Shown here: piece after piece, positions 36,301-46,200 of the stretch
Position numbering within the stretch: the stretch's first letter is position 1
Layout of the letters: each line of letters opens with the position of its first letter
Source: Styela clava
Taxonomy: Eukaryota; Chordata; Ascidiacea; Stolidobranchia; Styelidae
Length of the DNA stretch: 64,000 nt
Assembly (NCBI RefSeq): GCF_964204865.1
Contig: NC_135252.1
Coordinates: 18,993,383 to 19,057,382, forward strand
Direction: 5' to 3'
Translations under genes and position numbers: made by a program
Notes under the pieces: model-generated
Told to the model about the DNA's origin: nothing
Database searches by the model: none
What the model saw: only the letters and a program-made list of their open reading frames with translations

Positions 36301-39119
36301 AGCCAATAGGCTAAATATTTTGATTTGAATCGAAATATTTCTTATTAAATCAGTATAGGCGCAACTGTTTTAGACGAATATAAACATGTAATCCATTTTA
36401 TTGAGTGAGAAAGTTTAGAGTTATTATTTGAGCAGTTAAATGCCTTTGGCCATTACTGAGATAAGTAAATTGTAAATTTTTTCAGTTTGTTTGGTTTGAA
36501 CTACTACATAATTGCATGGTTAACAATTAAATAGTAATTAACCTCTTGTTACTAAATTGTGAATCCAAATGTTACAAAAACTAATAGTAATCAATCTTAA
36601 TGAGGAAAACTGGCTATTAACATTGTTTTATTAGATTTTAATTTCTCACAGGTTATTAAATGTGACTGGATTTTCAGATCTTTTTTAAATGAAAAGCTCC
36701 CTGATTATTCCAGAAATCAGGAAATTACTGTATCAAATAATTATCTAATTTTGAATGGTTTTGATTCCTCTTTGACAGTTCTTGTAATAGGCAAAAAAAG
36801 TTGGGAGTATTTCAAACAAAGGCTGAATTTTAATAAATAATAAGTTGGTTTCTTAAAATATTGATAAGTGTATTGTAACATGGCATAATATAACTGAGTA
36901 TTCAAAATATTGATTATGTCTAGACTTCTGTTAGTACAGACAACACGTACATAAAAGACTCAAGAGTGAATAAAGAAGGACAAGCATCAGAAAAATTATC
37001 TCTGTGTCCGTCACCTTAATAATCAGCATAAAAACAACTTATCGTAATTAAACTAAGTAAGAACTTGATTATAAATAAATTAACATGACCATAATATGAT
37101 ATCGTTAGTTCATGAGTTCATAATTATGCCTGGATTTCATGGAATGAGGATGTGGTAATGGTAACCTTATTTATACTCGTAAAGTAACCTCCCAAATTTC
37201 TATTTGAGACTGAAGAGTGAAAAGGTAAAGTGCACATTCCATTATAAGACAATTAGAGTTGTAAAAACCTTTTCTCTCCATAAGATGGATTATTAATGAT
37301 GTCTTAATAAAAATCACATCCATTGCCAATATGTTGTGATCTAATGTTTATTGATTTTGACACTTAAAAGATCAATGGGTTACAATATTTTGATTTTGAA
37401 TTAATTTCAATTACAAATAGTCTAAATTGATTCATTTACAAAATGTATACAAAAATATAATGTTTACTATGAAAATAGTACAATTCCATTATAAATACTA
37501 CTAACATAGAAAACATAATATTTTGAGAATGAGGAAAGTGGAAAATCATATGAATTTGGGAATATCTACATTTATTATGTTATCGCTATGTTTATCCTAG
37601 ATCCTATGGTTAGATGCATAGATGCATATACCACTCAAAACAAACGTTATGTATAAATAACATCAAGATATCATGGACCTGAGAACAAAAATTCTGAAAA
37701 TTGTCTGACTGTGGAACAGATACCAGAGCCTCACTCAACATTTGTTAGAACATCTAACAATGAACATGTTTTTGTTGTATATTTCTGTTATTGTATATAT
37801 TGCAGCTTTGTGCTCGAGATCTAATTTTGAGCTAGTATTGAAGATAGTGCTATTATAAATAAATTATATAAATAAAAAGATGCAAATTAGGAAGAACTGC
37901 ACATTTGTGAAGTTTCAAACTGAGTCATACGGAAAACACATTACATAATTTGAAATTGTTGATTGTATTTTATTAACACAAATAGGCATACTGATATGAG
38001 CAAAACCGCAAATGAATGAGTTTGAATTCCAAATTTGGAAAGCTAAGGAAGTTGTCATCGCATATCACGCATTGGAAATTTCCCTTCCAAAAGACATTCA
38101 GTCTGCCCCAGACAATCAGTTGTAATGTCATGATTTGTTAAAAAGAAATACATGGTGTGAAATTTGACCCAGACAAAAACACATTTTATTCGAACTTATA
38201 CCATTCTACATATTTATACTTAGAAAGCTACAATCTTATAATAATGAAGAAAAATAAAATACTGGTTCATACACTGAATGGACTCTTAAAAATATTGGAT
38301 GTATTTTCTGATAATAAAAAGCTGGAACTTATGATACCATATATCATTAATAAACTTCAAAATTTAAGACTTAATATTTGAAGAGAAATTACAACTAGAC
38401 TGAGCTGACAAAATTAGATACTATTGATTAAATTCATTTATATAAAAATAAAAGTTTTTTAAGTTTTAGTCTGCCTCACTTATTGAATAATCGATGTTTA
38501 ATTATACCCTTATTGGAATAACATGTATAACTAACATATCTACATTTTCTACAACTAGTAATATTCACCCACTGCAGTGAGCTGATTTGACTGAATAGTG
38601 AATAGACAAAAAACTAACGGTAAATACAGAAATGTACTGTCTGAATAAGGTGAATTCTACCAGATCAATTATCCAAAAATATAGAAATAAATTGGCCTAA
38701 AAATCTTAATGATTAAGAAAAAAACATACTATAAATATTTAGAAAAAAAACAATGCACATCTTACAGAGTCTTTCTAGTTCATTTTTATGACAACATTTC
38801 TTGCAATAAACAACAGGATTGGTAACATACGAACTTTATTCATGATAAGCAAATATAGTCTAATAAAGTATCACAGAATGCAGGTTTACAATACAAATCG
38901 GAAAGTGCAGGAATCTATTTTGTGGAGAAACCTACAATACCGAGAATGAACTCTCACAAAACTACCTCCATATAGTATGAGTGTTATTGATATACAAGTT
39001 TCCTGTGTTAAATAGAATTATTTTATGAGATATTTATTCATAACCACTAAATGTTGTGAATAGATATTCAAGGAACAAAAGTAAAAGTACTCACCAAACA
39101 AACAAATATAAATCTTCAT
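15337..39119 (-). CDS. ACVR2: Activin receptor type II (TGF-beta family Ser/Thr kinase receptor), 15 coding exons
   Basis: Exons in order: 39095-39119, 35632-35798, 34907-35049, 33611-33735, 31175-31323, 30559-30726, 29803-29949, 27752-27864, 22506-22653, 20861-21002, 20213-20340, 17620-17823, 16893-16966, 16464-16521, 15337-15540. All junctions are GT-AG and in phase: 1995 nt, 664 aa. A signal peptide ([16 protein letters not shown]) is split over exons 1-2. The ectodomain cysteines include the family CCC cluster ([10 protein letters not shown]). One membrane segment lies in exon 5. The kinase has glycine loop GRFGKVW, VAVK lysine, catalytic loop [23 protein letters not shown], and the type II signature [17 protein letters not shown]. 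Type II receptors bind activin/BMP ligands at the plasma membrane and phosphorylate type I receptors. Odd: HRDF where HRDI is usual, YFSPE for YMAPE, and an acidic, Ser/Thr-rich tail about 130 residues longer than usual (vertebrate proteins are about 510 aa). ACVR2A versus 2B cannot be decided. Confidence 0.95.
18085..19938. mobile_element. GGTRCTCC-family MITE (copy 4), split by a 1.6-kb insertion
   Basis: Left piece GGTACTCCCGAA (18085-18096); the rest is at 19716-19938, ending CGGGAGTACC. Outer flanks AATTTTTA (18077-18084) and AATTTTTG (19939-19946) match at 7/8. The interruption is the element at 18097-19707 plus its duplicated target. Intron of the receptor gene. Confidence 0.8.
18097..19707. 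mobile_element. 1.6-kb non-autonomous element, TAGGCTTGCACGTAAT ends
   Basis: Inverted termini are TAGGCTTGCACGTAAT and ATTACGTGCAAGCCTA. The 8-bp target duplication CTCCCGAA is perfect (18089-18096 and 19708-19715). Termini are rich in TTACGGAATTACGG words. Frames inside (for example 18581-18898 plus) show no transposase motif. An internal stretch near 18960-19000 (GCGATATAACTTTGTATTTT) recurs inverted in the tandem repeats at 24735-25100. The 8-bp duplication suggests a hAT-like mechanism. Confidence 0.8.
21533..21871. mobile_element. hAT MITE A of an adjoining inverted pair
   Basis: Ends CAGAGCTACTCAGCTGGCGG and ATAGTTGAGTAGCCCTG. Flanked by CTCTAGAC on the left (21525-21532) and CTCTAGGC on the right (21872-21879). 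The GC-rich GGACCGCGGTCC subterminal word is on the left. Confidence 0.85.
21880..22195. mobile_element. hAT MITE B of an adjoining inverted pair
   Basis: Ends CAGGGCTACTCAACTATTTT and CGCCAGTTGAGTAGCCTG. It shares the CTCTAGGC 8-mer with MITE A on its left and has CTCTAGAC (22196-22203) on its right. The GGACCGCGGTCC word is on the right, so B is inverted relative to A. Confidence 0.85.
23061..27682. mobile_element. 4.6-kb non-autonomous hAT-like element
   Basis: Left end CAGTGTTCACTATTAGCGCAC; right end, reverse-complemented, CAGTGTTAACTC. The 8-bp target duplication ATCACTGC is perfect (23053-23060 and 27683-27690). Both subterminal zones carry GCACTTTCGCACTTTTTT-type words. The interior holds tandem repeats (24735-25100), a diverged internal duplication (24411-24520 against 25497-25605) and a G15 run (27258-27272). 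Open frames inside (23526-23756, 25315-25593, 25863-26159, 26617-26847, plus) show no transposase motif. It occupies the receptor intron between exons 8 and 9. Confidence 0.85.
24735..25105. repeat. Tandem repeat, about 115-bp unit, near four copies
   Basis: Each unit contains a cassette of TTTCCGAAAATACAAAGTTA, then ATCGCAAAA, TGTTACATTTAAAATAAAA and GATTAATTTAGATCA, with CACGACACCCG between units. Lies inside the 4.6-kb element. Confidence 0.7.
28200..28790. repeat. Two-copy direct duplication, about 300-bp period
   Basis: TGGAAATGTACATGCTATTT occurs near 28232 and again near 28535. Later blocks repeat in the same order (CAGTCAACTAT followed by AATTGTGA/AGTTGTGA near 28438 and 28725). Copies are diverged. 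Receptor intron between exons 7 and 8. Confidence 0.6.
29574..29787. mobile_element. GGTRCTCC-family MITE (copy 5)
   Basis: Left GGTACTCCCGTAGTGTGTG, right CACACACTACTGGAGCGCC. No convincing target duplication. It ends 15 bp from receptor exon 7 on its intron side. Confidence 0.7.
30779..30871. mobile_element. GGTRCTCC-family MITE (copy 6, half element)
   Basis: Begins GGCGCTCCAGAAGTATGTG, then the family's GGTAACTAATTTTGTTTGCC stretch, then breaks off without a right terminus. It lies about 50 bp from receptor exon 6. Confidence 0.6.
31484..32653. mobile_element. Putative composite element with GGACGAG / GAGTCCGG ends
   Basis: The left zone (GGACGAGGGACTGGACGAG and CGACGAATCCG words) and the right zone (GACTCAAATACGAGTCC, then CGGCCTATCCCT) are similar in inverted orientation. 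Boundaries and target duplication are unclear because flanks are simple TATATA. A small hAT MITE lies inside at 32179-32459. Confidence 0.4.
32179..32459. mobile_element. hAT-like MITE, 281 bp
   Basis: Left end CAGGGATGGGCAAGATTTTT, a classic hAT terminus. Right end TTTGACAACCCTTG is a diverged inverse. Flanks AGTTAGGG and AGATAGTG match at 6/8. Confidence 0.5.
33222..33434. mobile_element. GGTRCTCC-family MITE (copy 7)
   Basis: Left GGTACTCCAGGAGTATGTAT, right CACACACTACGGGAGTACC. It contains the family word GGACTGAAACC and AACCCTAACCTGG. Flanks match weakly (5/8). Receptor intron between exons 4 and 5. Confidence 0.7.
35799..39094 (-). other. Receptor intron 1 (3.3 kb)
   Basis: Separates the short signal-peptide exon from the first ectodomain exon. 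AT-rich, without clear transposon termini. Frames such as 38157-38381 (plus) have no known domain. No RNA gene seen. Confidence 0.5.
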
Positions 39120-40779
39120 ATTTCTCCTTTCCAAAACATCTAAGGATTCATTTTCTTTTGTTCAAGTCCTTATCATAAGACAATATAAAATTGTAAACAT
39201 AAATTTCTGAGAAATAAAACCACAATTTTTCAAATAATAACCCAAAATTCAAGACAAACTATATTCTGTTTCAGCGCAGTGGGGTTCAAGAAAGATATCA
39301 GATACATGATAGTATTTCATCATTTTTGTAGTACAAATATTCTTGTTCAACTATGCTTGCATTCCTAAAGTTGCAGATTCAAGCCTCAAGCCCACAGAGT
39401 AATGATTTAACTCGTATTGTAGCGTCCTGTGTGAGTCTATACATATCACCTACTTTACGTAAATATATATGCTGTGAATCCTTGGTTAGTGTCCTTATTA
39501 CATCACTAGCATGTGACCATGTCAGTATATGAATACAAAATGGACAGAACAGTATACAAAATGGGATTCTCTGAAACGAGACAATGTCGCTTGATCTGTA
39601 AAGTGTGGCGTACTGAAATATTCCTCTATCGTTGCATGCATTGAATATTTTGTGCAACAGCAAGTTTGTGGGAGTTTCTAGGCGACAGGGCGAAGCATAT
39701 GTATTTTGTGATATATATTCTCTATATGTATTTTTATAGTTCGAGCAAGCTATTTCTCTCGTTTTCTCGACGCAACGACCACGATAGAAGAGAGATCGCC
39801 ATCGTCATAGTGACGTAATGTTTGGATGGCATAGTCAGGTGAGGGTTAGAAATAACATATGCAAAAATCGTTATGCTACGCCCATGCCACTGGAAGTACT
39901 TGTGGTTGGTACTAAACTATACTAGACCCTGAAAGTGTGGCTCACTTTTCACTTATGCACATACAGACATACTGGCACCTTACCTAGCATGCAGGCATGG
40001 TTACCGTACGTTATCTACAGTCACTCTGCGATTAAGAGGTTAAAAAAACTTTTGCAGTCGTCCTACCGTTAGCTATAAAATCGTTGGAACCTCCGCTTTC
40101 CGAGTCTGAAAACCGGTATTCTGGTATTGAAAACTATGAATGATTTCGTCTTTGTAAAATTGATTTCGTCTAACCCGTAGTAGGCTAGTATATATTTACG
40201 GTCTAACACATGTCAGAAACGCCTAGGTTGTATTCTTCTATCAGACTATTCAGAATTATTAACAGAAGGAAGGCTGGAGCAACGAACCCACGAGACCCAC
40301 GAAGTCTGGAAGTTTACAAACAAGTCTCTTCGGATAATTCCCACGCGGAATAAAAGATCTTCGTCAACAATTTATTATAGGCTTTCTACGCAGAATTAAG
40401 TTCACAAAAATAATGTGGAAGAGATTCGGTAATCAGTAATTTATTTTTTCACCATGCTGAAAGTACAAACTATACATACACAAATTAAAGAAAATACAAA
40501 AAATCGCATTCCAGGCTAAAAGGAGACGCCAAAAAACACGCCAACAAACGATTAAAAGCACGAAATTCACCAATTCAAACAGTATCTGCTACTTATCGAC
40601 GATTGTTGATAGTTTTTGATAATAGTTATAGTCATAAGTGTAATAAGAATTGTAAGAAAATGTGATTTGTATAATCCTTCGAATATTGAGTAAATATTCA
40701 ATTTTATTGTGTTCAATGTAACGACGATAATTCGGAACAAAATTCGACCATTGCCTATAGATGTAATATGACTACAGAC

Positions 40780-40959
40780 AGTGGTGGGATTCAGCCGGTT
40801 CGCACCGGTTCTATAGAACCGTCTCACGGAATTTTATCGGATCAGCGAACCCGTTAGCATTACTGGTTACTGTCAATGTTCTGTTTGTAACAGAACCGAC
40901 TGAAAAATATAACTTTTGTGAAAAAAACCGGCTGACAAAAAATTTGAATTCCACCATTG
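40780..40959. mobile_element. hAT-like MITE, 180 bp (CAGTGGTGGGATTCAG type)
   Basis: Left end CAGTGGTGGGATTCAGCCGG, right end TTGAATTCCACCATTG. Flanks ACTACAGA (40772-40779) and AATACAGA (40960-40967) match at 7/8. The subterminal GGTTCGCACCGGTTC word is shared in part with the copy at 46326. Confidence 0.8.
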
Positions 40960-42623
40960 AATACAGATTATTCTCATGCACACAATCCTTGAACCGATCT
41001 TTTTAAATTTATGAGAATACTAAGGTCGAATACTTAAGGTAATTTCCCAAATATTTTGTGGTGATATACGAGACCACTCTTTCCTTATTGTTTTACAAAG
41101 ATACCCGGAAAGGGAATTATGGACATGAACATTATCGACAAAGTAAAGCGAACGATTCGATATTTTATTTCTTTGTTCGACATTTGATATTTACATAGTG
41201 TTCAACTGGCTTGATGAATTATTTGTTCGTTGCAATTACCAGACGGAGATGGCACCATATAGATTGTTGATTGTTGTTCTTAGGAGTATCGTGCTGATGT
41301 TGCTTTGCGGGGCGAAACTGGTGAATAATGATGGAAGTATTTTTGAACAGCTGTGATTTTTTTCCTACTCAAGGACCGCTTCAGGCTCTTCTTTCGTCTA
41401 TATTTTTTGAAAGAAAATTCTCCATCAAGTTGATTGTTGACTGATAAAACCAGCTGAACGATAAAACCAGGAGCCTATTCTAGCGGCAATGATAGCTGTC
41501 AAACAATACATTTGTGCTTTGCGCAGTTGAGCCTCTTGCAACTAACTGAGGCCAGTTGTGCGCTTAATGATACTCAGTCTATCATACATGTTCAGTTTAC
41601 TTCGTATCTGCGCTTCATAATTCTTTAAAAAATACCACTGGTCATAGTGTTATACGCTGGAAAATTCAAATTTACGCCTTATGAATTATGTATTTGCAAG
41701 TAATTGCGAAATGTTCTGTTGAGATTTTAGCGCATAGTTCTTTGGAAAGTCTATCGATGATTCCATCTCGAATATTTTATGACGATTTTAGATTCTCAAA
41801 AGACTCTGAATAAAATACTCCGTGAAAATATTTTTGTATGATTTGTAGATATATATATATATCACTAATTTTATTTTGTTAGCTGTTTTGTCGCAGCCGT
41901 AAAATTTTATCTATCGAGAAGGTATTTTATATCTAGTTTTCTTGAAAGAGGGTTCGGAATAGTTTTTGTTGTATTATAACTTAAGATTTAGATTCCGTGA
42001 ATTAAAGTAGTCTTTTGTTCAATCCTGAATTGCTTTATTATTTGATTGCTTTGCACGTAGCGCATATGGGTAAAATGTATACGCCATGTCCTAAAGCCTT
42101 TTTTCTTTAGTGATCAATTTTTCTTGCACAAAAATTAGGTGGCTTATTTGCTTTTTTATAAAAAGGAAAAACTCAGAATTCAATTTTATTTTAAGAATAT
42201 AATTTAATAATCAGAATGAAAATTAGATCTCGGTAGCAAAAACATCATCATCGTCCATTGCCACTACAATCAAAATTAATTATAGTGACACAAATGAAAC
42301 TAGCAATTATTTGTAGGCCTGTGGCTCATTTCAAAATATTTTAGTGGCCCTGCAATGGGTTAGAAACGGCCCGCTGGTTAGAAAACGTTGTCCTAAAGGT
42401 TTACGGGTTGTATCAAAGTAGCGTCATTAAATATCTCGAGTTCAACTCATTTGCCCACAACTGCGAAAAGTGCATTAAATTAGATATCCATGCCAAACCA
42501 AAAACATTCTGATTCTCCCTAAAATAGTAGATACTAGTAGATTGTTTGCTGCTTGTCTAGATCACAATTCGGATTGAAAGTAACTCATGACAACCTAAAC
42601 TTTCTATATGTTAGCACTAATAA

Positions 42624-42850
42624 GGGTGGAGCGATGGCCAAGCGGTTGAAGCGTTGAACCACATCTCGGGTTCATTCCCCACCTTATCCAGTGTGTAACG
42701 AACTGGGAATACGATGCTGAACTGGAAAGATGCCGCTCCATTCAAATATAAGAAGCTACTAACATATCGTGAGATATCAGTGGCCGCTTGTACAGGACCG
42801 TAAGTGCGAGTGCGAGTAAGCGTCATATATTGCCGCAACGAATGGGTATC
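42624..42850 (+). repeat. tRNA-derived SINE-like element
   Basis: The head GGTGGAGCGATGGCCAAGCG contains an A-box-like TGGCCAAGCGG. About 35 nt later GGGTTCATTCC fits a B box. The body (CCAGTGTGTAACGAACTGGG and onwards to about 42850) is not tRNA. The variable parts do not fold as a clean tRNA, so this is a SINE head, not a tRNA gene. Confidence 0.5.
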
Positions 42851-42927
42851 GTAGGCTGTATATCACAACGCATTACACCCTCAATACTGAATTTATTTTG
42901 TTTTTATTTCACCAAATTGATATATAA

Positions 42928-43062
42928 ATAATATATCATATTATATTGATATATATAATAATTGATATATATAATAATGATATATATAATAATATAACAA
43001 TATAAATAATATATCATTTATATTGATATATAAATATATATATATATATATTTATTTATATT
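42928..43062. repeat. AT-rich microsatellite
   Basis: Runs of ATATATAATAAT, TTGATATATA and (TA)n, directly downstream of the lectin/Ig gene. Confidence 0.8.
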
Positions 43063-43203
43063 AAAGAAATACCCAATTAAATAAATACATCAAGTTCGGC
43101 AATTTTTCAAACCACCACTGAGCAAATAATTTAAAATTAGTCAATCAATTCAACGTTTCGAATTTATCAGGATAAAATTGCGGCACCGCTGAGCTGGTCC
43201 ATT

Positions 43204-46200
43204 TTAAACTTCTGAAGTTTGTTTCCTGAAAAATAACAAAGCAAAGTTTATTACATTACAGTTTGATTGAATGATTTTTTATTTATATAAAACAAGCGAA
43301 CATATTTCAGTTCCCATTCCACTGGGCATGCATATGCCTACATTGCCATCTTTACAAAAGATTTTTTTTATATATTTTACGTGGGATATACTCTAACAGC
43401 TCGTTATGTTATTGAAAGTAGTATTTGAGTATAACCTTCAATAAACACGACCAATTTAAAGGAGAATTAAAAGTGTTAATGTTTTCTCAAAAACGAAAAA
43501 TCAGTGGCTTCCCGCCCGCATAAACCCTTTTTGGAGCGAAGCAAAAATCTCAATTAAAATATTAATGAACTAAGTTTCTAATCCAAGAACGACCCCAAGA
43601 TATGCAATTATCAACTTACTTTTTTTCCTTCAGTTTTTGTACCTCGGCAAAGAAATCAGGAGTCTTCTCCTCAACTTTTTGAAATTCAACTCCTTTGGGA
43701 TTCACTGGTAATAAAAGTTTAGTTTGTAGTTGATTATAAAATAAACACAATAACATAATTTTAGATTCGATTTTTATACAATTTTTACTCGACATTTGTA
43801 TAAGCAGCCACGGATATTCCGTGATATGTGCGGAGTTATTTGTGGGGTTCGAAATCTTTCCGGTTCGTCATTTCCCATAATCAATTTATTGTATTATGTG
43901 TATTCTGCGACACCAATTACGCATCACGCTTTGGCCTCGCGTCGCACGATTTTAATAATTTGGTACAATGCCTTTTATAGATTTTGTCACCAATTGAAAA
44001 ATTGGTAATATGTACAGTACCATTTTTGGACTAAGATTGGATTTTTACAGATAACTAGAGTTCATAGACCCCTGAAATATTTCATGAGCTAACTAATTAT
44101 CCTCCCGTTCACTGAGCATTTTCGTGTGTTACAAATGTGCACGGGTTAAGCAATCAGATATATCATATTTATATTGTAAATATTTTATCGCAAACTCGAA
44201 AGCAGCGATTTATATATAAACAATATGCTTATAATTATGTGGAGAGGCGACTCGGTGGTTTGGTTGAGGCTCACTGGTCCAATGGAGTTTTAAATAGCAT
44301 AGTAAATGAATATGAATGGATAAAGTTAGTGCAATGAAAAAGCGCTTACAAACCTTTCAAATCCACAAAAGCCAAAACGTTCAGCTCAAAGTTGATCGCT
44401 GCGTTGGTGGCGAAGCATCGATATCTTCCCGCGTCAGTGAGATGAGAATTGTTAATCACGAGAGTAGAACTTGCCGATTCAATAGATTGATGTACACGTT
44501 CATTGCTGTCATTCGTGAGTAATTCTTCATCCTTATACCAACTGACAACGGGAAGAGGGAACCCTTTGGCGGTGCAGTCGATTTTGAGATTTTCTTCTTC
44601 TTGAAGTTCTGCTGATTCGCTGGATAACGTTACGGCCCATGGAGAAACTGAAATACCCAGAAAAAACAAGTTTGATTGCAATAACCACGAAAAGGTAACG
44701 CTTTTATAAAAGTACCATTGAGTTGTAGCCTCAAACAATGAGCATATATACAATGAGTGGAAACTTCCAAATATCTGCTCATTAATCCAATGTACCCTGC
44801 ATTTTCACGTCGTCCAGCTAAATGGTTCGTTGCATATGAAGAAAGCACATCGTTCGCTGCAAAAATTCCTTGTTTCAGCTTGGTCGAGTGTGAAATTGGC
44901 CGTATTGAGGCTTTTAATTTTTCGATTCGTGTTCGGTTTTGGGTTTCGAAGTATGGTACGTTGAAAGCATACTAACTATAAGCATATGCATATTGGGAAT
45001 ACATATCTATTAGGCAGAAAACGTAGCTACAGAACAGAATATGAATCAGTCGCCACGTGGGGTGCGGTTATTGCTGTATTTATTCATTGATATAACATGG
45101 GACTCACATATTTATCCATGGGAGAGGAAAGCCTATTAAATGGCGAACCGCGGCCTCTCCAAATAGCTCTGTGCTCCATATGAACCCCCAGGCTGCCTGG
45201 ACTTTGTGAGCTATTCGTATACTTATTAAAAACACTGATTTTAACTATAAATTACTCTGGGATATCTTGCCATTGAAATTTAAAATTTGCCATTTTCATG
45301 TCTTGTGAATTTACACAAAAAAGTTTGTTTTTTATTTTATTATTTAGAGTACATTTTGTTATCAATTATGATTTTTGCATGAATATTATTTAATTTTAAC
45401 GATCCTTCACATAGTCATATATATAGATACTGTTGATTTGGATGCAATTATACTTTTGTAATCAATGGTGAGATGGAATAAAATTTTTTTCCTTTTTTTC
45501 TGTTTATAATACAATAACTGAATAACCGTATTGGTCTAGTTACGGTCTACATACCGGTACTGGTCTACAAGACATACCACAGTCTACAATCATACCGACA
45601 CCAAGCAAGCAGTCCATGATTTCGAAAAACAAATACCGGTAGCGAAGAGCGAAGCAGTATTTACCTTTGACGCCACCGGTACCCACAAAAAATTCCGAGT
45701 TTCGCGTAGAAATAATTTACAGAATCAAACCGGACAGCCAGTGTTCCCATGGATAAAAAACTTTTTTTTATTTTAGACGAAATATCAGATTTCATGCGAA
45801 ATTTAGAAATAAATAAAAGAAATAGCCTTCTGGCAAAAAAATCAATCTTTACTCACTGAAAATTTCAAAGCAATTGGTCCAGTATTCAAAGAGAAACGCG
45901 ATTTTTTAATGATAATGACGAAAGAGAATAACAATAACAACAGTATTTTGTAAGGATCGTTATGGCCACTAAACGTGTCCAATAAACGTGTCCAATAATC
46001 AAAAAACTCCGCAAATTGGTAATCTCTAGAATACTCAGTGTTGAGTATTCACGTAACTCAGCTTTGGTTTAAAACACTGATACTTAACACATGAATAAAT
46101 CAGCAATAATGGCATTTCTACGTGGTCAAAATATTATTTCTCCGCAATATCTCGGGAAATTTGCATAGAATACATTATTCACATGCCTTGCTCATCTGAT

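Larger units (their letters stand above)
39120..43203. other. Intergenic region upstream of the receptor
   Basis: Lies between the receptor start codon and the stop codon of the lectin/Ig gene, so it should hold the receptor 5' UTR and promoter. Contains the MITE at 40780-40959, a tRNA-derived SINE-like sequence near 42624-42850 and an AT microsatellite at 42928-43060. No gene is supported; frames at 39379-39663 and 40567-40827 have no domain. Confidence 0.4.

Noticed and set aside
42624..42700. True tRNA gene
   Set aside because: A and B box words are present, but the arms do not pair as a tRNA and a non-tRNA body follows; called as a SINE head.
44241..44290. tRNA-like look of GGAGAGGCGACTCGGTGG and following bases
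   Set aside because: No B box at the right distance and no cloverleaf; not called.
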